Shown here piece after piece: positions 6,508-13,972 of a stretch of 16,064 nucleotides of DNA. The position numbers were made by a program, and so were the translations under genes. Every line of letters starts with the position of its first letter. Position 1 is the stretch's first letter. The stretch lies in the NCBI GenBank assembly GCA_027039165.1, contig JALWEZ010000058.1, positions 1 through 16,064 on the forward strand, written 5' to 3'. The notes beneath the pieces are model-generated. The model was not told the DNA's origin. It did no database searches and saw only the letters and a list, made by a program, of their open reading frames with translations. Source of the stretch: Candidatus Moraniibacteriota bacterium. GTDB taxonomy: Bacteria > Patescibacteriota > Minisyncoccia > Moranbacterales > GCA-2747515.

Positions 6508-7539
6508 TTATTCTATATCTGTGATATTCTCCTCTCTATTTTTTCTATTTTTGGTAATTTTTTTAAATATCTTTTTTATTATTGAATATGCAATCCATAA
6601 TCCAAAAATAGATAAGATGAATATAGGTAAAGAAGCTATTGAAACACTAATTGTATAGTTTATTATATTCTGTATTTTTTTAATTAAAGTATTAAAAGAA
6701 TTTTTCGCCACTTGAAGTGGTCTCCAATTATTTTTTGAAGGTAAGATTTCGGCATCTTCTCGTAAAGTAACACTTATTTTACTATAAGAAGTTTGATTTT
6801 TAAGTGACTTTTGTCTAGCTTCAAGTCTTCCAATTTCACCACGAACAACTGTTATATTTTTTTCAATTGCCAATAAATCCTTAACATCTTTAGCTTTTTC
6901 AAAAAATTCTCTCAATCTAGTTTCTTGAGCTCTTTTATTAACTAAAGCAGCTTCCAAATCAATCACTTCTGTAGTGGCATCTGATGTAAAAATTGATTCA
7001 CTTTCTACTACGGACGCGGTGTCTTTTATTTTATTGATAGCTTCTTGAAACTTATTCACATCAACCTGTAATTCAACATAACCCGATTTTGCTTGAGGAT
7101 TTATATTTGTAGAGATGATATCTCCTCCATTTAGTTTAGCAATTTGAGAAATACTATCTATAGATTCATCTAAAGAAAAAACTTTTATATATAAATTAGC
7201 ATTTTTTATAACATACCGCTTACTTTTGCTTATTTTTATGTCCTGAATGCCTTGAATTTGGTTGTTTGAAGAAGGAATTTCTTTTAATTGCTTTGGTGTA
7301 GGAAGAGTTTCTCTTTCGGTGGATGGGACTATATTTTTTGATTTGTCCGAGGTAGAGGAATTGTATGTATTAGTATCTAGTGCATAATCTGCAGATATTC
7401 CACTTGCTGACATAGATAAATTATTTTTTGCAAATCTAGCTTTGGCAGTAAAAAGTATAATTAAAAAAATAAGAGAGGTTATTACAATAATTATTATAAA
7501 TCTTTTTCTAGATTCATTTTTAGCGTTTAAATCTTTCAT
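6508..7539 (-). CDS. DUF4349-family membrane-anchored protein
   Basis: 343 residues. An N-terminal membrane anchor (about 12-31, FIIIIVITSLIFLIILF) is followed by a Ser/Thr-rich extracytoplasmic linker (about 38-100). The DUF4349 core (about 108-258) follows: YVIKNANLYIKVF, LNGGDIIS, VELQVDVNKFQEAI, then the coiled-coil part with EVIDLEAALVNKRAQETRL, KDVKDLLAIEKNITVVRGEI and LKNQTSYSKISVTL. A second membrane helix (about 296-319) and a very basic cytoplasmic tail close the protein. This domain order is typical of the family, whose function is unknown; an envelope role fits the neighbouring glycan genes. It is the first gene of the unit with galE. It starts without a Shine-Dalgarno site and its promoter abuts that of the divergent glycosyltransferase. 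Confidence 0.85.
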   Translation of the reverse strand: MKDLNAKNESRKRFIIIIVITSLIFLIILFTAKARFAKNNLSMSASGISADYALDTNTYNSSTSDKSKNIVPSTERETLPTPKQLKEIPSSNNQIQGIQDIKISKSKRYVIKNANLYIKVFSLDESIDSISQIAKLNGGDIISTNINPQAKSGYVELQVDVNKFQEAINKIKDTASVVESESIFTSDATTEVIDLEAALVNKRAQETRLREFFEKAKDVKDLLAIEKNITVVRGEIGRLEARQKSLKNQTSYSKISVTLREDAEILPSKNNWRPLQVAKNSFNTLIKKIQNIINYTISVSIASLPIFILSIFGLWIAYSIIKKIFKKITKNRKNREENITDIE

Positions 7540-7569
7540 AATAGTTTTTTAGTGCTTAATAATATTATC

Positions 7570-7599
7570 ATTATAACACAATATTGATTTATTCGTCAT
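7570..7599 (-). promoter_or_regulatory. Extended -10 promoter for DUF4349-galE
   Basis: On the minus strand, TATAAT (7575-7570) is preceded by TGT, an extended -10. The -35 is weak: ATGACG (7599-7594) at an 18-nt spacing is the best match. The block 7570-7582 is identical to 1863-1875 in front of the Tim44-like gene. Confidence 0.6.
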
Positions 7600-7626
7600 T
7601 TACGTTTAAAATGAAATAGTTAATAT
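7599..7626 (+). promoter_or_regulatory. Promoter for the glycosyltransferase-dehydrogenase pair, giving a near-leaderless mRNA
   Basis: TTTACG (7599-7604), a 16-nt spacer, TAATAT (7621-7626). Transcription would start around 7633, only about 6 nt before the ATG at 7639, so the message may be almost leaderless. The -35 touches the weak -35 of the divergent DUF4349 promoter, so the two units could share an upstream regulator. Confidence 0.5.
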
Positions 7627-7638
7627 TATTAAATAAGT

Positions 7639-8571
7639 ATGGGCAAGAAAATTTCTGTGGTGGTTCCTTTGTACAATGAAGAAGATAATGTGGTCAAATT
7701 ACATGAAAAAATTGTATCAGCGTGCAAAGAAATTAAACAAGAGTATGAAATTATCTTTGTGGACGATGGCTCAAGAGATGATACAGTGCGTAATGCAAAA
7801 AAATTATCCCCTTTGATTTTAATAGAACTTAGAAAAAATTTTGGACAAACTGCAGCGTTTGATGCAGGATTCAAAGCTTCGAATGGTGATATTATTATAA
7901 CAATGGATGGTGATTTACAAAATGATCCCTCAGATATACCGCTTATTTTGAATAAGATGGATGAAGGGTACGATATTGTGTCAGGTTGGAGAAAAAAAAG
8001 ACAAGATTCTTTGGAGAAAAAAATTTTTTCAAGAACTGCAAATCTACTTAGAAAGATTCTTTTAAAAGACAGTATTCATGATAGTGGTTGCTCACTAAAA
8101 GCAATCAAAAGAGAAGCATTGGAGGAAGTTGATTTATTTGGTGAGATGCACAGATTTATACCAGCAATTTTGGAATTTGATGGTTGGAAAGTAGGAGAAG
8201 TGGAAGTTTCTCATCATCCAAGAATTCATGGCAAAACTAAATATAATTGGAAAAGGGGATTGAAGGGTTTTGTGGATATGGTATTTATTTGGTTTTGGCG
8301 TTCGTATTCATCTCGTCCAATTCATTTTTTTGGTGGAACTGGGCTTGTTTTTATTTTTGTAGGTTCACTAATTCTACTTTGGATGCTTATAGAGAAATTT
8401 GCACTAAATGGTTCAATTTCTGAGCGAATTTGGCCACTTATGGGTGTTTTTATTATAATACTAGGCGTACAATTCTTGATTTTTGGATTACTGGCTGATA
8501 TAATTATAAAAAATTATTATAAAATTCGAAATAGAATGAATTATTCAATAAAAAATGTAAATAAATTATAA
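7639..8571 (+). CDS. Family 2 glycosyltransferase, polyprenyl-phosphate sugar transferase type (DPM1/GtrB/ArnC-like)
   Basis: 310 residues. The GT2 domain shows VVVPLYNEEDNV (7-18), IIFVDDGSRDDT (38-49), the LRKNFGQTAAFDAGF block (64-78), the metal-binding MDGDLQNDP (89-97), SGCSLKAIKR (near 150), the HPRIHGKTKYNW motif and a WKRG segment. Two membrane helices follow (about 230-252 and 263-290), ending in a basic tail. This is the layout of enzymes that move a hexose from UDP-glucose or GDP-mannose onto undecaprenyl or dolichyl phosphate at the inner face of the membrane. ManC upstream makes GDP-mannose a plausible donor, but donor and acceptor are inference. The next gene starts 5 nt downstream, so the pair is co-transcribed. 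Confidence 0.9.
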   Translation: MGKKISVVVPLYNEEDNVVKLHEKIVSACKEIKQEYEIIFVDDGSRDDTVRNAKKLSPLILIELRKNFGQTAAFDAGFKASNGDIIITMDGDLQNDPSDIPLILNKMDEGYDIVSGWRKKRQDSLEKKIFSRTANLLRKILLKDSIHDSGCSLKAIKREALEEVDLFGEMHRFIPAILEFDGWKVGEVEVSHHPRIHGKTKYNWKRGLKGFVDMVFIWFWRSYSSRPIHFFGGTGLVFIFVGSLILLWMLIEKFALNGSISERIWPLMGVFIIILGVQFLIFGLLADIIIKNYYKIRNRMNYSIKNVNKL

Positions 8572-8576
8572 AATAT

Positions 8577-9389
8577 ATGAAAATAGCAATAATCGGTTAT
8601 GGATATGTAGGTAGGGCTTATCATCAAATTTTTAAAGATGCAATTATCTACGATCCGTTTGTAAAAGATGTAAAAACTGTTTCAAAAAAAGAAGTTAATA
8701 CTTGCGATTTAGTTTTAATATCAGTTCCTACTCCGACTGCAAGTGATGGATATTCATGTGATACTTCAATTGTAGAAGAAACTCTTTCATGGCTTAAGGT
8801 AAAAAATGTTTTAATAAAATCCACAGTCCGTCCAAAAACAACAGAAAAGTTACAGAAGAAATATAAAGATTTGAATATAGTGTTTAGTCCTGAATTTGTG
8901 GGTGAGGGAGGATATTTTGTACAGTATTGGCTTTATCCACATGCGACTAATCCAATGTATCATGACTTTCAAATACTTGGAGGACCAAAAGAGGCAACAG
9001 CAAGATTTGCTGAAATGTTTATACGGTATGTAGGACCACATATTAAAGTTTATCAAACTGATTCACGTACTGCTGAAATTATAAAGTATACTGAGAATAT
9101 GTTTATAGCGACAAAAGTCACATTTGTAAATGAAATGCATGAGGTTTGCAAGGCTTTTGATAGGGAATGGGTTGATGTTAGAGAAGGATGGTTACTAGAT
9201 ACAAGAGTTAGTAGGATGTTTACTGGAGTTTTCTCTGATAAAAGAGGCTATGAAGGAAAATGTCTTCCAAAGGACACAAAGGCTTTGGTAAAATCCGTAG
9301 AAAAAGAGGGATATGATCCTAAACTACTAAAAGAAGTTATAGCTAGTAATAATAGAATAAGAAAAGAAACTGGATTTGAGGAAGTATAA
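8577..9389 (+). CDS. Short UDP-glucose/GDP-mannose dehydrogenase family protein lacking the C-terminal domain
   Basis: 270 residues. The Rossmann motif GYGYVG lies at 7-12, SVPTPTASDGYSCDTS is the conserved PTP...D...DTS block, FSPEFVGEGG is the family's SPEF-EG motif, KYTENMFIATKVTFVNEM is the central helix with its Lys and Asn-Glu, and GYEGKCLPKDTKAL carries the nucleophilic Cys229 used in the two-step oxidation of NDP-sugar C6. Full enzymes have about 400-450 residues. Here the protein stops 41 residues after the Cys, so the C-terminal UDP-binding domain is missing, and the first Rossmann half is also condensed. No remnant of that domain follows: the next 200 nt are the tuf promoter region. 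An uronate-forming role is likely by family, but the nucleotide partner is uncertain. Confidence 0.85.
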   Translation: MKIAIIGYGYVGRAYHQIFKDAIIYDPFVKDVKTVSKKEVNTCDLVLISVPTPTASDGYSCDTSIVEETLSWLKVKNVLIKSTVRPKTTEKLQKKYKDLNIVFSPEFVGEGGYFVQYWLYPHATNPMYHDFQILGGPKEATARFAEMFIRYVGPHIKVYQTDSRTAEIIKYTENMFIATKVTFVNEMHEVCKAFDREWVDVREGWLLDTRVSRMFTGVFSDKRGYEGKCLPKDTKALVKSVEKEGYDPKLLKEVIASNNRIRKETGFEEV

Positions 9390-9408
9390 TTATAGATTTG
9401 ATGGGGTA

Positions 9409-9436
9409 TTGACAATAAATTTAAATATGATAAATT
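9409..9436 (+). promoter_or_regulatory. tuf promoter P1
   Basis: TTGACA (9409-9414), a 16-nt spacer, TAAATT (9431-9436) preceded by TGA, an extended -10. The resulting leader of about 147 nt contains a 7-bp hairpin, ATACTTC (9444-9450) with GAAGTAT (9460-9466), and a minimal ATG frame MVELAKEM (9465-9491) of doubtful meaning. Confidence 0.6.
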
Positions 9437-9474
9437 ATAGATAATACTTCAAGAGTTTAGAAGTATGGTTGAGC

Positions 9475-9503
9475 TTGCAAAAGAAATGTAAATCATATAT
9501 AAT
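9475..9503 (+). promoter_or_regulatory. Possible second tuf promoter P2
   Basis: TTGCAA (9475-9480), a 17-nt spacer, and a perfect TATAAT (9498-9503). Tandem promoters are common for tuf. The -35 matches only four of six positions, so this is less secure than P1. Confidence 0.4.
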
Positions 9504-9589
9504 GGTTTTATGGTTTCTTAAATTTAATTAATAAGTATAGTAATTTACGTTGCATGTGTGGATAATTGCATGTTACGTATGTAAAAAAT

Positions 9590-10783
9590 ATGGCAGAAAA
9601 AGAATTTGATCGAACTAAACCACATGTGAATGTTGGTACAATTGGTCACGTTGACCATGGGAAGACTACAACAACGGCAGCTTTGTTGCACGTTCTTGCT
9701 CATAAAGGTTATGCAAAACCAAAAGAGGTAGATGCAATAGATAACGCTCCAGAAGAAAAGGAGAGAGGAATTACAATTGCAACTGCTCACTGTGAATACG
9801 AGTCTGATGCTCGTCATTATGCTCACGTTGATTGTCCAGGACATGCGGATTATATCAAAAACATGATCACGGGTGCTGCACAGATGGACGGAGCTATACT
9901 TGTTGTTTCTGCAACAGATGGACCTATGCCACAAACTCGTGAACACATTCTACTTGCTAAACAGGTTGGTGTACCAGAAATTGTTGTGTTTATAAATAAA
10001 GTTGACATGGTTGATGATTTGGAACTAGTTGAACTTGTTGAAGAAGAAATTAGAGATCTTTTGAATAAATATGATTTTGATGGAGATAATGCAACAATAA
10101 TAAAAGGAAGTGCTTTGAAAGCTCTTGAAACTACTAGTGTTGATGATGAAGCTGCAAAGCCAATTCTTGACTTAGTGGAAGCATTAGATCAAAAAATTCC
10201 GCAACCAGAAAGAGATATTGAAAAAGATTTCTTAATGCCTATAGAAGACATATTCTCGATTGAAGGTCGTGGTACAGTAGTAACTGGACGTATCGAACGT
10301 GGTCAAATAAATGTAGGTGACGAAGTAGAGATTGTAGGACTTAAAGACCTTCAAAAAACTACAGTTACTGGTATAGAGATGTTTAACAAAAATCTTGCAC
10401 ATGGAGAAGCTGGTGATAATGCTGGGGTTTTGTTGAGAGGAATAAAAAAAGAAGATGTGGAAAGAGGGCAAGTTTTAGCAAAGCCTGGATCTATAACTCC
10501 ACATACTGAATTTGAAGCAGAAGTTTATGTACTTACAAAAGATGAAGGTGGGCGACATACTCCATTCTTCAAGGGATATAAACCGCAATTCTTCATTAGA
10601 ACAACTGATGTAACTGGAGAGGTTTTCCTTCCAGAAGGAACAGAAATGGTTATGCCTGGAGATACTGTAAGTATTACAATTAAATTGGGTGCTGAAGTAG
10701 CGCTTGAGTCAGGTATGAAGTTTGCTATTCGAGAAGGAGGACGTACAGTTGGAGCTGGATTTGTTACAAATATTATTAAATAA
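9590..10783 (+). CDS. tuf: Elongation factor Tu
   Basis: GTPase that carries aminoacyl-tRNA to the ribosomal A site. 397 residues counted from the ATG at 9590. The frame is open further upstream to an ATG at 9566, but the eight extra residues have no counterpart, whereas [20 protein letters not shown] is the canonical beginning. G motifs: GHVDHGKT (19-26), the effector-region [14 protein letters not shown] (about 81-88), NKVD (about 136-139) and GSAL. Domain 2 ([16 protein letters not shown]) and domain 3 ([31 protein letters not shown]) are complete. tuf is not preceded by rpsL-rpsG-fusA as in many bacteria; it follows sugar genes. It has its own promoter(s) and precedes rpsJ by 86 nt. Confidence 0.98.
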   Translation: MAEKEFDRTKPHVNVGTIGHVDHGKTTTTAALLHVLAHKGYAKPKEVDAIDNAPEEKERGITIATAHCEYESDARHYAHVDCPGHADYIKNMITGAAQMDGAILVVSATDGPMPQTREHILLAKQVGVPEIVVFINKVDMVDDLELVELVEEEIRDLLNKYDFDGDNATIIKGSALKALETTSVDDEAAKPILDLVEALDQKIPQPERDIEKDFLMPIEDIFSIEGRGTVVTGRIERGQINVGDEVEIVGLKDLQKTTVTGIEMFNKNLAHGEAGDNAGVLLRGIKKEDVERGQVLAKPGSITPHTEFEAEVYVLTKDEGGRHTPFFKGYKPQFFIRTTDVTGEVFLPEGTEMVMPGDTVSITIKLGAEVALESGMKFAIREGGRTVGAGFVTNIIK

Positions 10784-10802
10784 TTACTTGTAAACAGAAG
10801 TG

Positions 10803-10843
10803 AAGGGCTTAATAAAAGCCTTTCCTTCTCTCGACAAGAGAAG
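10803..10843 (+). other. Tandem hairpins between tuf and rpsJ
   Basis: Stem A: AAGGGCTT (10803-10810) pairs with AAGCCTTT (10816-10823) around AATAA, with one G-U pair. Stem B: CTTCTCT (10825-10831) pairs with AGAGAAG (10837-10843) around CGACA. The stems are one base apart and no T run follows, so they look like an RNA processing or stability element, or an rpsJ leader, rather than a terminator. TATAAT at 10847-10852 lacks a good -35. Confidence 0.5.
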
Positions 10844-10869
10844 AGATATAATTACTAAAATAACTCGCG

Positions 10870-11193
10870 ATGACAAAAAAAGAAGACGCAAAAACTAGAG
10901 TTAGGATCAAGGTTAAAGGGTATGATCACAAGGTTTTGGATAAGTCTAGTGCTCAGATTATTGAAACTGCACTTCGCAGTGGAGCTGAAGTTGTTGGACC
11001 TGTTCCATTACCAACTAACATCAGGAAAATTACTGTGAATAAATCGACTTTTGTTTATAAGGATTCTAGAGAGCAATTTGAGATGCGTACTCACAAGAGA
11101 CTTATAGATATTTTAAACCCTACTCCGAAAACCATAGAAGATTTGACAGATTTAAATCTTCCGAATGGGATTGATATAGAGGTAAAAATGTAA
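10870..11193 (+). CDS. rpsJ: 30S ribosomal protein S10 (NusE)
   Basis: 107 residues. S10 sits in the head of the 30S subunit and, as NusE, joins the antitermination complex with NusB. Conserved parts are [13 protein letters not shown], the [13 protein letters not shown] segment, and [24 protein letters not shown]. It has a short charged N-terminal extension (TKKEDAKT) beyond the usual start of about 100-residue homologues. It lies 86 nt after tuf and 209 nt before rplC. The rplC leader has its own promoter and attenuator, so rpsJ may be transcribed mainly with tuf. Confidence 0.97.
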   Translation: MTKKEDAKTRVRIKVKGYDHKVLDKSSAQIIETALRSGAEVVGPVPLPTNIRKITVNKSTFVYKDSREQFEMRTHKRLIDILNPTPKTIEDLTDLNLPNGIDIEVKM

Positions 11194-11291
11194 GTTACAA
11201 TTGTTTTTTTGTAGTCTGTGTGCTATAGTAGACAGATACTCAAAGAGCAGGTTATAGTTGTTTAGACTTTTAATATATAGTATCAAAAGCC

Positions 11292-11319
11292 TTGACAATA
11301 CTTTATCTTTTGATATACT
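11292..11319 (+). promoter_or_regulatory. Promoter of the rplC ribosomal-protein operon
   Basis: TTGACA (11292-11297), a 16-nt spacer, TATACT (11314-11319) preceded by TGA, an extended -10. Transcription should begin near 11326. The -10 lies inside an inverted repeat ACTTTATC (11300-11307) / GATAAAGT (11321-11328), which could be an operator. The sequence ATACTAGATAAA that starts at 11315 is repeated exactly 50 bp downstream at 11365-11376. Confidence 0.75.
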
Positions 11320-11338
11320 AGATAAAGTTAAATAAAAT

Positions 11339-11363
11339 CTATGCTCTAAGGGCGTGGTTTTTT
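11339..11363 (+). terminator. Terminator-like attenuator in the rplC leader
   Basis: CTATGCTC (11339-11346) pairs with GGGCGTGG (11350-11357) around a TAA loop, giving an 8-bp stem with three G-U pairs, followed at once by six T (11358-11363). The G-U pairs mean it folds only as plus-strand RNA. It begins about 13 nt after the predicted transcription start and 40 nt before rplC, so it could stop transcription early and set operon output. The first half contains ATG CTC TAA, a minimal start-stop frame. Confidence 0.5.
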
Positions 11364-11402
11364 AATACTAGATAAATTTAATTCAAAATAAGCATTACCG
11401 AA

Positions 11403-11963
11403 ATGAAGTTTGCATTAGGAAAAAAACTTGGAATGACAACCATTTATAATGATGATGGAGCACAAAATGTCACTTTAATAGAAATTGTTCCAAATAAAAT
11501 AACAAATATATACACAAATGAAAAGGATGGACGTAATTCCATTTGTTTGAGTATTCCAAAAACTAATAAAAAAAGTTTTTTGAGAGAGTTTCGTTCTGAT
11601 GAAATTTCGGAATTTTCAGAAGGAAATGAAATAGAAGCGTCAATTTTTGAAAAAGGAGATATTGTTAGTGTTAGTGCAAACACAAAAGCAAAGGGTTTTC
11701 AGGGTGTAGTAAAAAGACATAATTTTAAAGGAGGTCCTGCAAGTCATGGACATAGACATTCTTTGCGTGCACCAGGTTCTATTGGTTCTGCGTACCCACA
11801 ACATGTTATAAAGGGTAAAAAAATGGCTGGTAGAGATGGTGGAAAAAGAGCAACAATCAGTTCTTTAGAGGTTATTTTAGTCGACAATGATAATAACTTA
11901 ATAGCTGTAAAAGGCTCAGTTCCTGGAGTAGTTGGTCGCATAGTAGAGGTAAAAAGTAAATAA
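11403..11963 (+). CDS. rplC: 50S ribosomal protein L3
   Basis: 186 residues, shorter than the usual 205-210. L3 reaches the peptidyl-transferase centre through its central loop. Conserved features are FALGKKLGMTTIYND at the N-terminus, SANTKAKGFQGVVKRHNFKGG, the SHGHRHSLRAPGSIG loop, GKKMAGRDGGKRATI, and the C-terminal LIAVKGSVPGVVGRIVEV. The shortening lies in the N-terminal barrel region (about 20-85), which is also less conserved. First gene of the operon with its own promoter and leader. No Shine-Dalgarno site. rplD follows after 12 nt. Confidence 0.96.
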   Translation: MKFALGKKLGMTTIYNDDGAQNVTLIEIVPNKITNIYTNEKDGRNSICLSIPKTNKKSFLREFRSDEISEFSEGNEIEASIFEKGDIVSVSANTKAKGFQGVVKRHNFKGGPASHGHRHSLRAPGSIGSAYPQHVIKGKKMAGRDGGKRATISSLEVILVDNDNNLIAVKGSVPGVVGRIVEVKSK

Positions 11964-11975
11964 GTAATTATAAAT

Positions 11976-12605
11976 ATGACAACAGTTAATCTTTATAACA
12001 TAGAAGGGAAAAAAACTGGTAGTATAGATTTACCAGAAGTTGTTTTTGGACTTGAGAGTAATAATAACTTACTTCATCAGGTATATGTTTCTCAATCTGC
12101 TAATCGTAGAATTGGTAGTGCACATACAAAAAGGCGTAGTGAAGTAAGTGGAGGTGGGAGAAAGCCTTGGAAACAAAAAGGCACAGGTAACGCAAGAACA
12201 GGTTCTATAAGAAATCCAATTTGGAGAGGTGGTGGAACAGTTTTTGGGCCAAGAAAAGATAAAAACTTTTCAAAAAATATTAATGTAAAAATGAAAAGAA
12301 AGGCCATGCTTACAGCTTTATCAGAAAAAGCTAGATTAGGAAAGATTTTTGTAATAGAATCTTTGGTTTTGGATGATATAAAAACAAAGAAAATGTCAAA
12401 TTTGTTTAATAATATCGAAATTAGCACTTCAGCGTTAGTTGGATTAGCTAATGAAGAAAGAGAAAGCTATAAAGCAATTAGAAATATTGAGAAAAAAAAT
12501 GCGTGTGAAATAGAAAAATTTAATACGTATGATATATTGAACTCAGATGTTGTAGTTATTAGTCAAGAAGGTATTAAAGCTTTAGAAAATCAATTTATTA
12601 AATAA
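11976..12605 (+). CDS. rplD: 50S ribosomal protein L4
   Basis: 209 residues, the normal length. The extended loop is clear: TKRRSEVSGGGRKPWKQKGT, then GNARTGSIRNPIWRGGGTVFGPR, which lines the exit tunnel. The C-terminal half follows the family (MKRKAMLTALSEKA, FVIESLVLDDIKTKKM, YDILNSDVVVISQEGIKALE) but with low conservation. In E. coli L4 represses its own S10 operon, so it is a candidate ligand for the leader attenuator at 11339-11363; this is inference. Gap to rplW 7 nt. Confidence 0.96.
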   Translation: MTTVNLYNIEGKKTGSIDLPEVVFGLESNNNLLHQVYVSQSANRRIGSAHTKRRSEVSGGGRKPWKQKGTGNARTGSIRNPIWRGGGTVFGPRKDKNFSKNINVKMKRKAMLTALSEKARLGKIFVIESLVLDDIKTKKMSNLFNNIEISTSALVGLANEERESYKAIRNIEKKNACEIEKFNTYDILNSDVVVISQEGIKALENQFIK

Positions 12606-12612
12606 TTTATAT

Positions 12613-12999
12613 ATGGGTATTTTTAAGAAAAAAGCAAAAGATGATAGGGAGAACGTTAAAGATGTAAAAAAAACAAATTCTTCTATAGAATCAGAAAATG
12701 CAAATTTGAATTATAGTACAAAAGGTAATGTTTTAATATCACCAATTACTACAGAAAAAACACATAATCTTGCAAAAGAAGGTAAATACGCATTTTCAAT
12801 AAAAAGAGACGCTTCAAAGCGTAATGTTAAATACGATATTGAAAAAGAATATGAAGTTAATGTGGAAAAGATTAATATAATTAAAATTCCAGCTAAAAGA
12901 AGAACAATCAAACATAATAAAGGTTATCAAAGTGTGGGTAAAAAAGCAATAGTAACTCTCAAAAAAGGAGAGAAAATTGCATTATTTGAAACAGCATAA
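12613..12999 (+). CDS. rplW: 50S ribosomal protein L23 with charged N-terminal extension
   Basis: 128 residues against about 95-100 for typical L23. The core begins near residue 39 (NVLISPITTEKTHNLAKEGKY) and continues with the AFSIKRDASKRNVKYDIEK helix, the VEKINIIKIPAKRRT segment and the closing KKAIVTLKKGEKIALFE. L23 lies at the tunnel exit and docks trigger factor and SRP. The first 38 residues are Lys/Asp/Ser/Asn-rich low-complexity sequence of a kind seen on CPR ribosomal proteins. The ATG at 12613 is the only suitable start 7 nt after rplD. An internal start near the core would lose the tight operon spacing. Confidence 0.94.
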   Translation: MGIFKKKAKDDRENVKDVKKTNSSIESENANLNYSTKGNVLISPITTEKTHNLAKEGKYAFSIKRDASKRNVKYDIEKEYEVNVEKINIIKIPAKRRTIKHNKGYQSVGKKAIVTLKKGEKIALFETA

Positions 13000-13017
13000 C
13001 GTATTGAAATAAGATTT

Positions 13018-13854
13018 ATGGCAATTAAAGTATATAAAAGAAATACAGCAGGACGAAGGAATATGTCTATAGTAAAACCTGACCAAATTACTAGAAGCAC
13101 TTCTGAAAAATCGTTGACTGTAAAAAATAATTATAAAGCGGGTAGAAGTAATGGAAAAATTTCAACTCGACATAAGGGTGGTAGAGTAAAGAGGTTATAT
13201 AGAATCATTGATTTTAAACAAGATAAATTTGGAGTAGAAGGTAAAATAGTTGAAATTGAGAGAGATCCTAATCGTAGTGCTTTAATAGCATTGGTTAGCT
13301 ATGTTGATGGTGAAAAAAGATATATTCTAGCTACTCATAATATGAAAGTTGGAGATAAAATCTTATCAGATGAAAATGCTCCAATAGAAGAAGGAAATAG
13401 AACAAAGATAAAAAATGTTCCTGTGGGGACTGAAATTTCTAACATCGAAATGAAGCCTGGAAAAGGTGGTCAAATAGTAAGAAGTGCAGGTAGTGCAGCA
13501 TCAGTAATGGGTACGGATTCAGGATACACACATGTCAAAATGCCTTCAGGGGAAGTTAGACTTATAAATGTTGATTCATATGTAACAATTGGTAAGATTA
13601 GTAATTTTGAACATAGTGCAACAAAAATAGGTAAAGCAGGTAGGTCTAGACATATGGGAAAAAGGCCAGCTGTTCGTGGTAGTGCTATGAATCCAGTAGA
13701 TCATCCACATGGAGGTGGTGAAGCAAAGAAAGGTGTCGGTCTCAAATATCCAAAAACACCATGGGGACGTCCAGCTCTAGGCGTAAAAACAAGAAAAAAG
13801 AATAAAACCAGTAATCGTTTTATTGTAAAAACAAGACACATTAAAAAACGTTAA
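13018..13854 (+). CDS. rplB: 50S ribosomal protein L2
   Basis: 278 residues, the usual length. A primary rRNA-binding protein needed for subunit joining and peptidyl transfer. Conserved landmarks are VYKRNTAGRRNMS, ISTRHKGGRVKRLYRIIDF, DPNRSALIALV, GDKILS, NVPVGTEISNIEMKPGKGGQ, RSAGSAASVMG, and the C-terminal GSAMNPVDHPHGGGEAKKG with the essential His, followed by GRPALGVKTRKK. The 118-nt gap to rpsS is the longest within the operon and holds a long hairpin. Confidence 0.98.
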   Translation: MAIKVYKRNTAGRRNMSIVKPDQITRSTSEKSLTVKNNYKAGRSNGKISTRHKGGRVKRLYRIIDFKQDKFGVEGKIVEIERDPNRSALIALVSYVDGEKRYILATHNMKVGDKILSDENAPIEEGNRTKIKNVPVGTEISNIEMKPGKGGQIVRSAGSAASVMGTDSGYTHVKMPSGEVRLINVDSYVTIGKISNFEHSATKIGKAGRSRHMGKRPAVRGSAMNPVDHPHGGGEAKKGVGLKYPKTPWGRPALGVKTRKKNKTSNRFIVKTRHIKKR

Positions 13855-13863
13855 TATAAACAA

Positions 13864-13924
13864 TATGCGGTCTCTTATATGTATTTATAGTGGAATAGCT
13901 TGAATACAAACAAGAGATCGCATA
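13864..13924 (+). promoter_or_regulatory. Long hairpin between rplB and rpsS, candidate processing or regulatory RNA
   Basis: TATGCGGTCTCTT (13864-13876) pairs with AAGAGATCGCATA (13912-13924): 13 bp with a single G-U pair. Inside, TGTATT (13880-13885) pairs with AATACA (13903-13908) across a 3x3 internal loop, leaving a 17-nt apical region. No T run follows, so it is not an intrinsic terminator. TATAAT at 13937-13942 has no good -35. It could be an RNase III-type processing site, a ribosomal-protein binding leader, or a stabiliser. Confidence 0.55.
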
Positions 13925-13972
13925 ACAAGGCGAAAGTATAATAAAAGATTTTTAATAACTAATGATAAAATC

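Noticed and set aside
9465..9491. Eight-codon frame MVELAKEM in the tuf leader as a leader peptide
   Set aside because: Too short to distinguish from chance, no SD, and no terminator-like alternative structure nearby.
9566..9589. Eight-residue N-terminal extension of EF-Tu from the ATG at 9566
   Set aside because: The ATG at 9590 gives the canonical [20 protein letters not shown] start and the standard 397-residue length.
9545..9946. 133-residue antisense reading frame opposite tuf
   Set aside because: Cys/Ser-rich shadow of the strongly constrained tuf codons, with no promoter or start signal of its own.
11196..11213. Terminator after rpsJ at the T-rich run 11204-11210
   Set aside because: Only a 5-bp A/T stem can form and the T run lies in its loop, so an intrinsic terminator is not supported.
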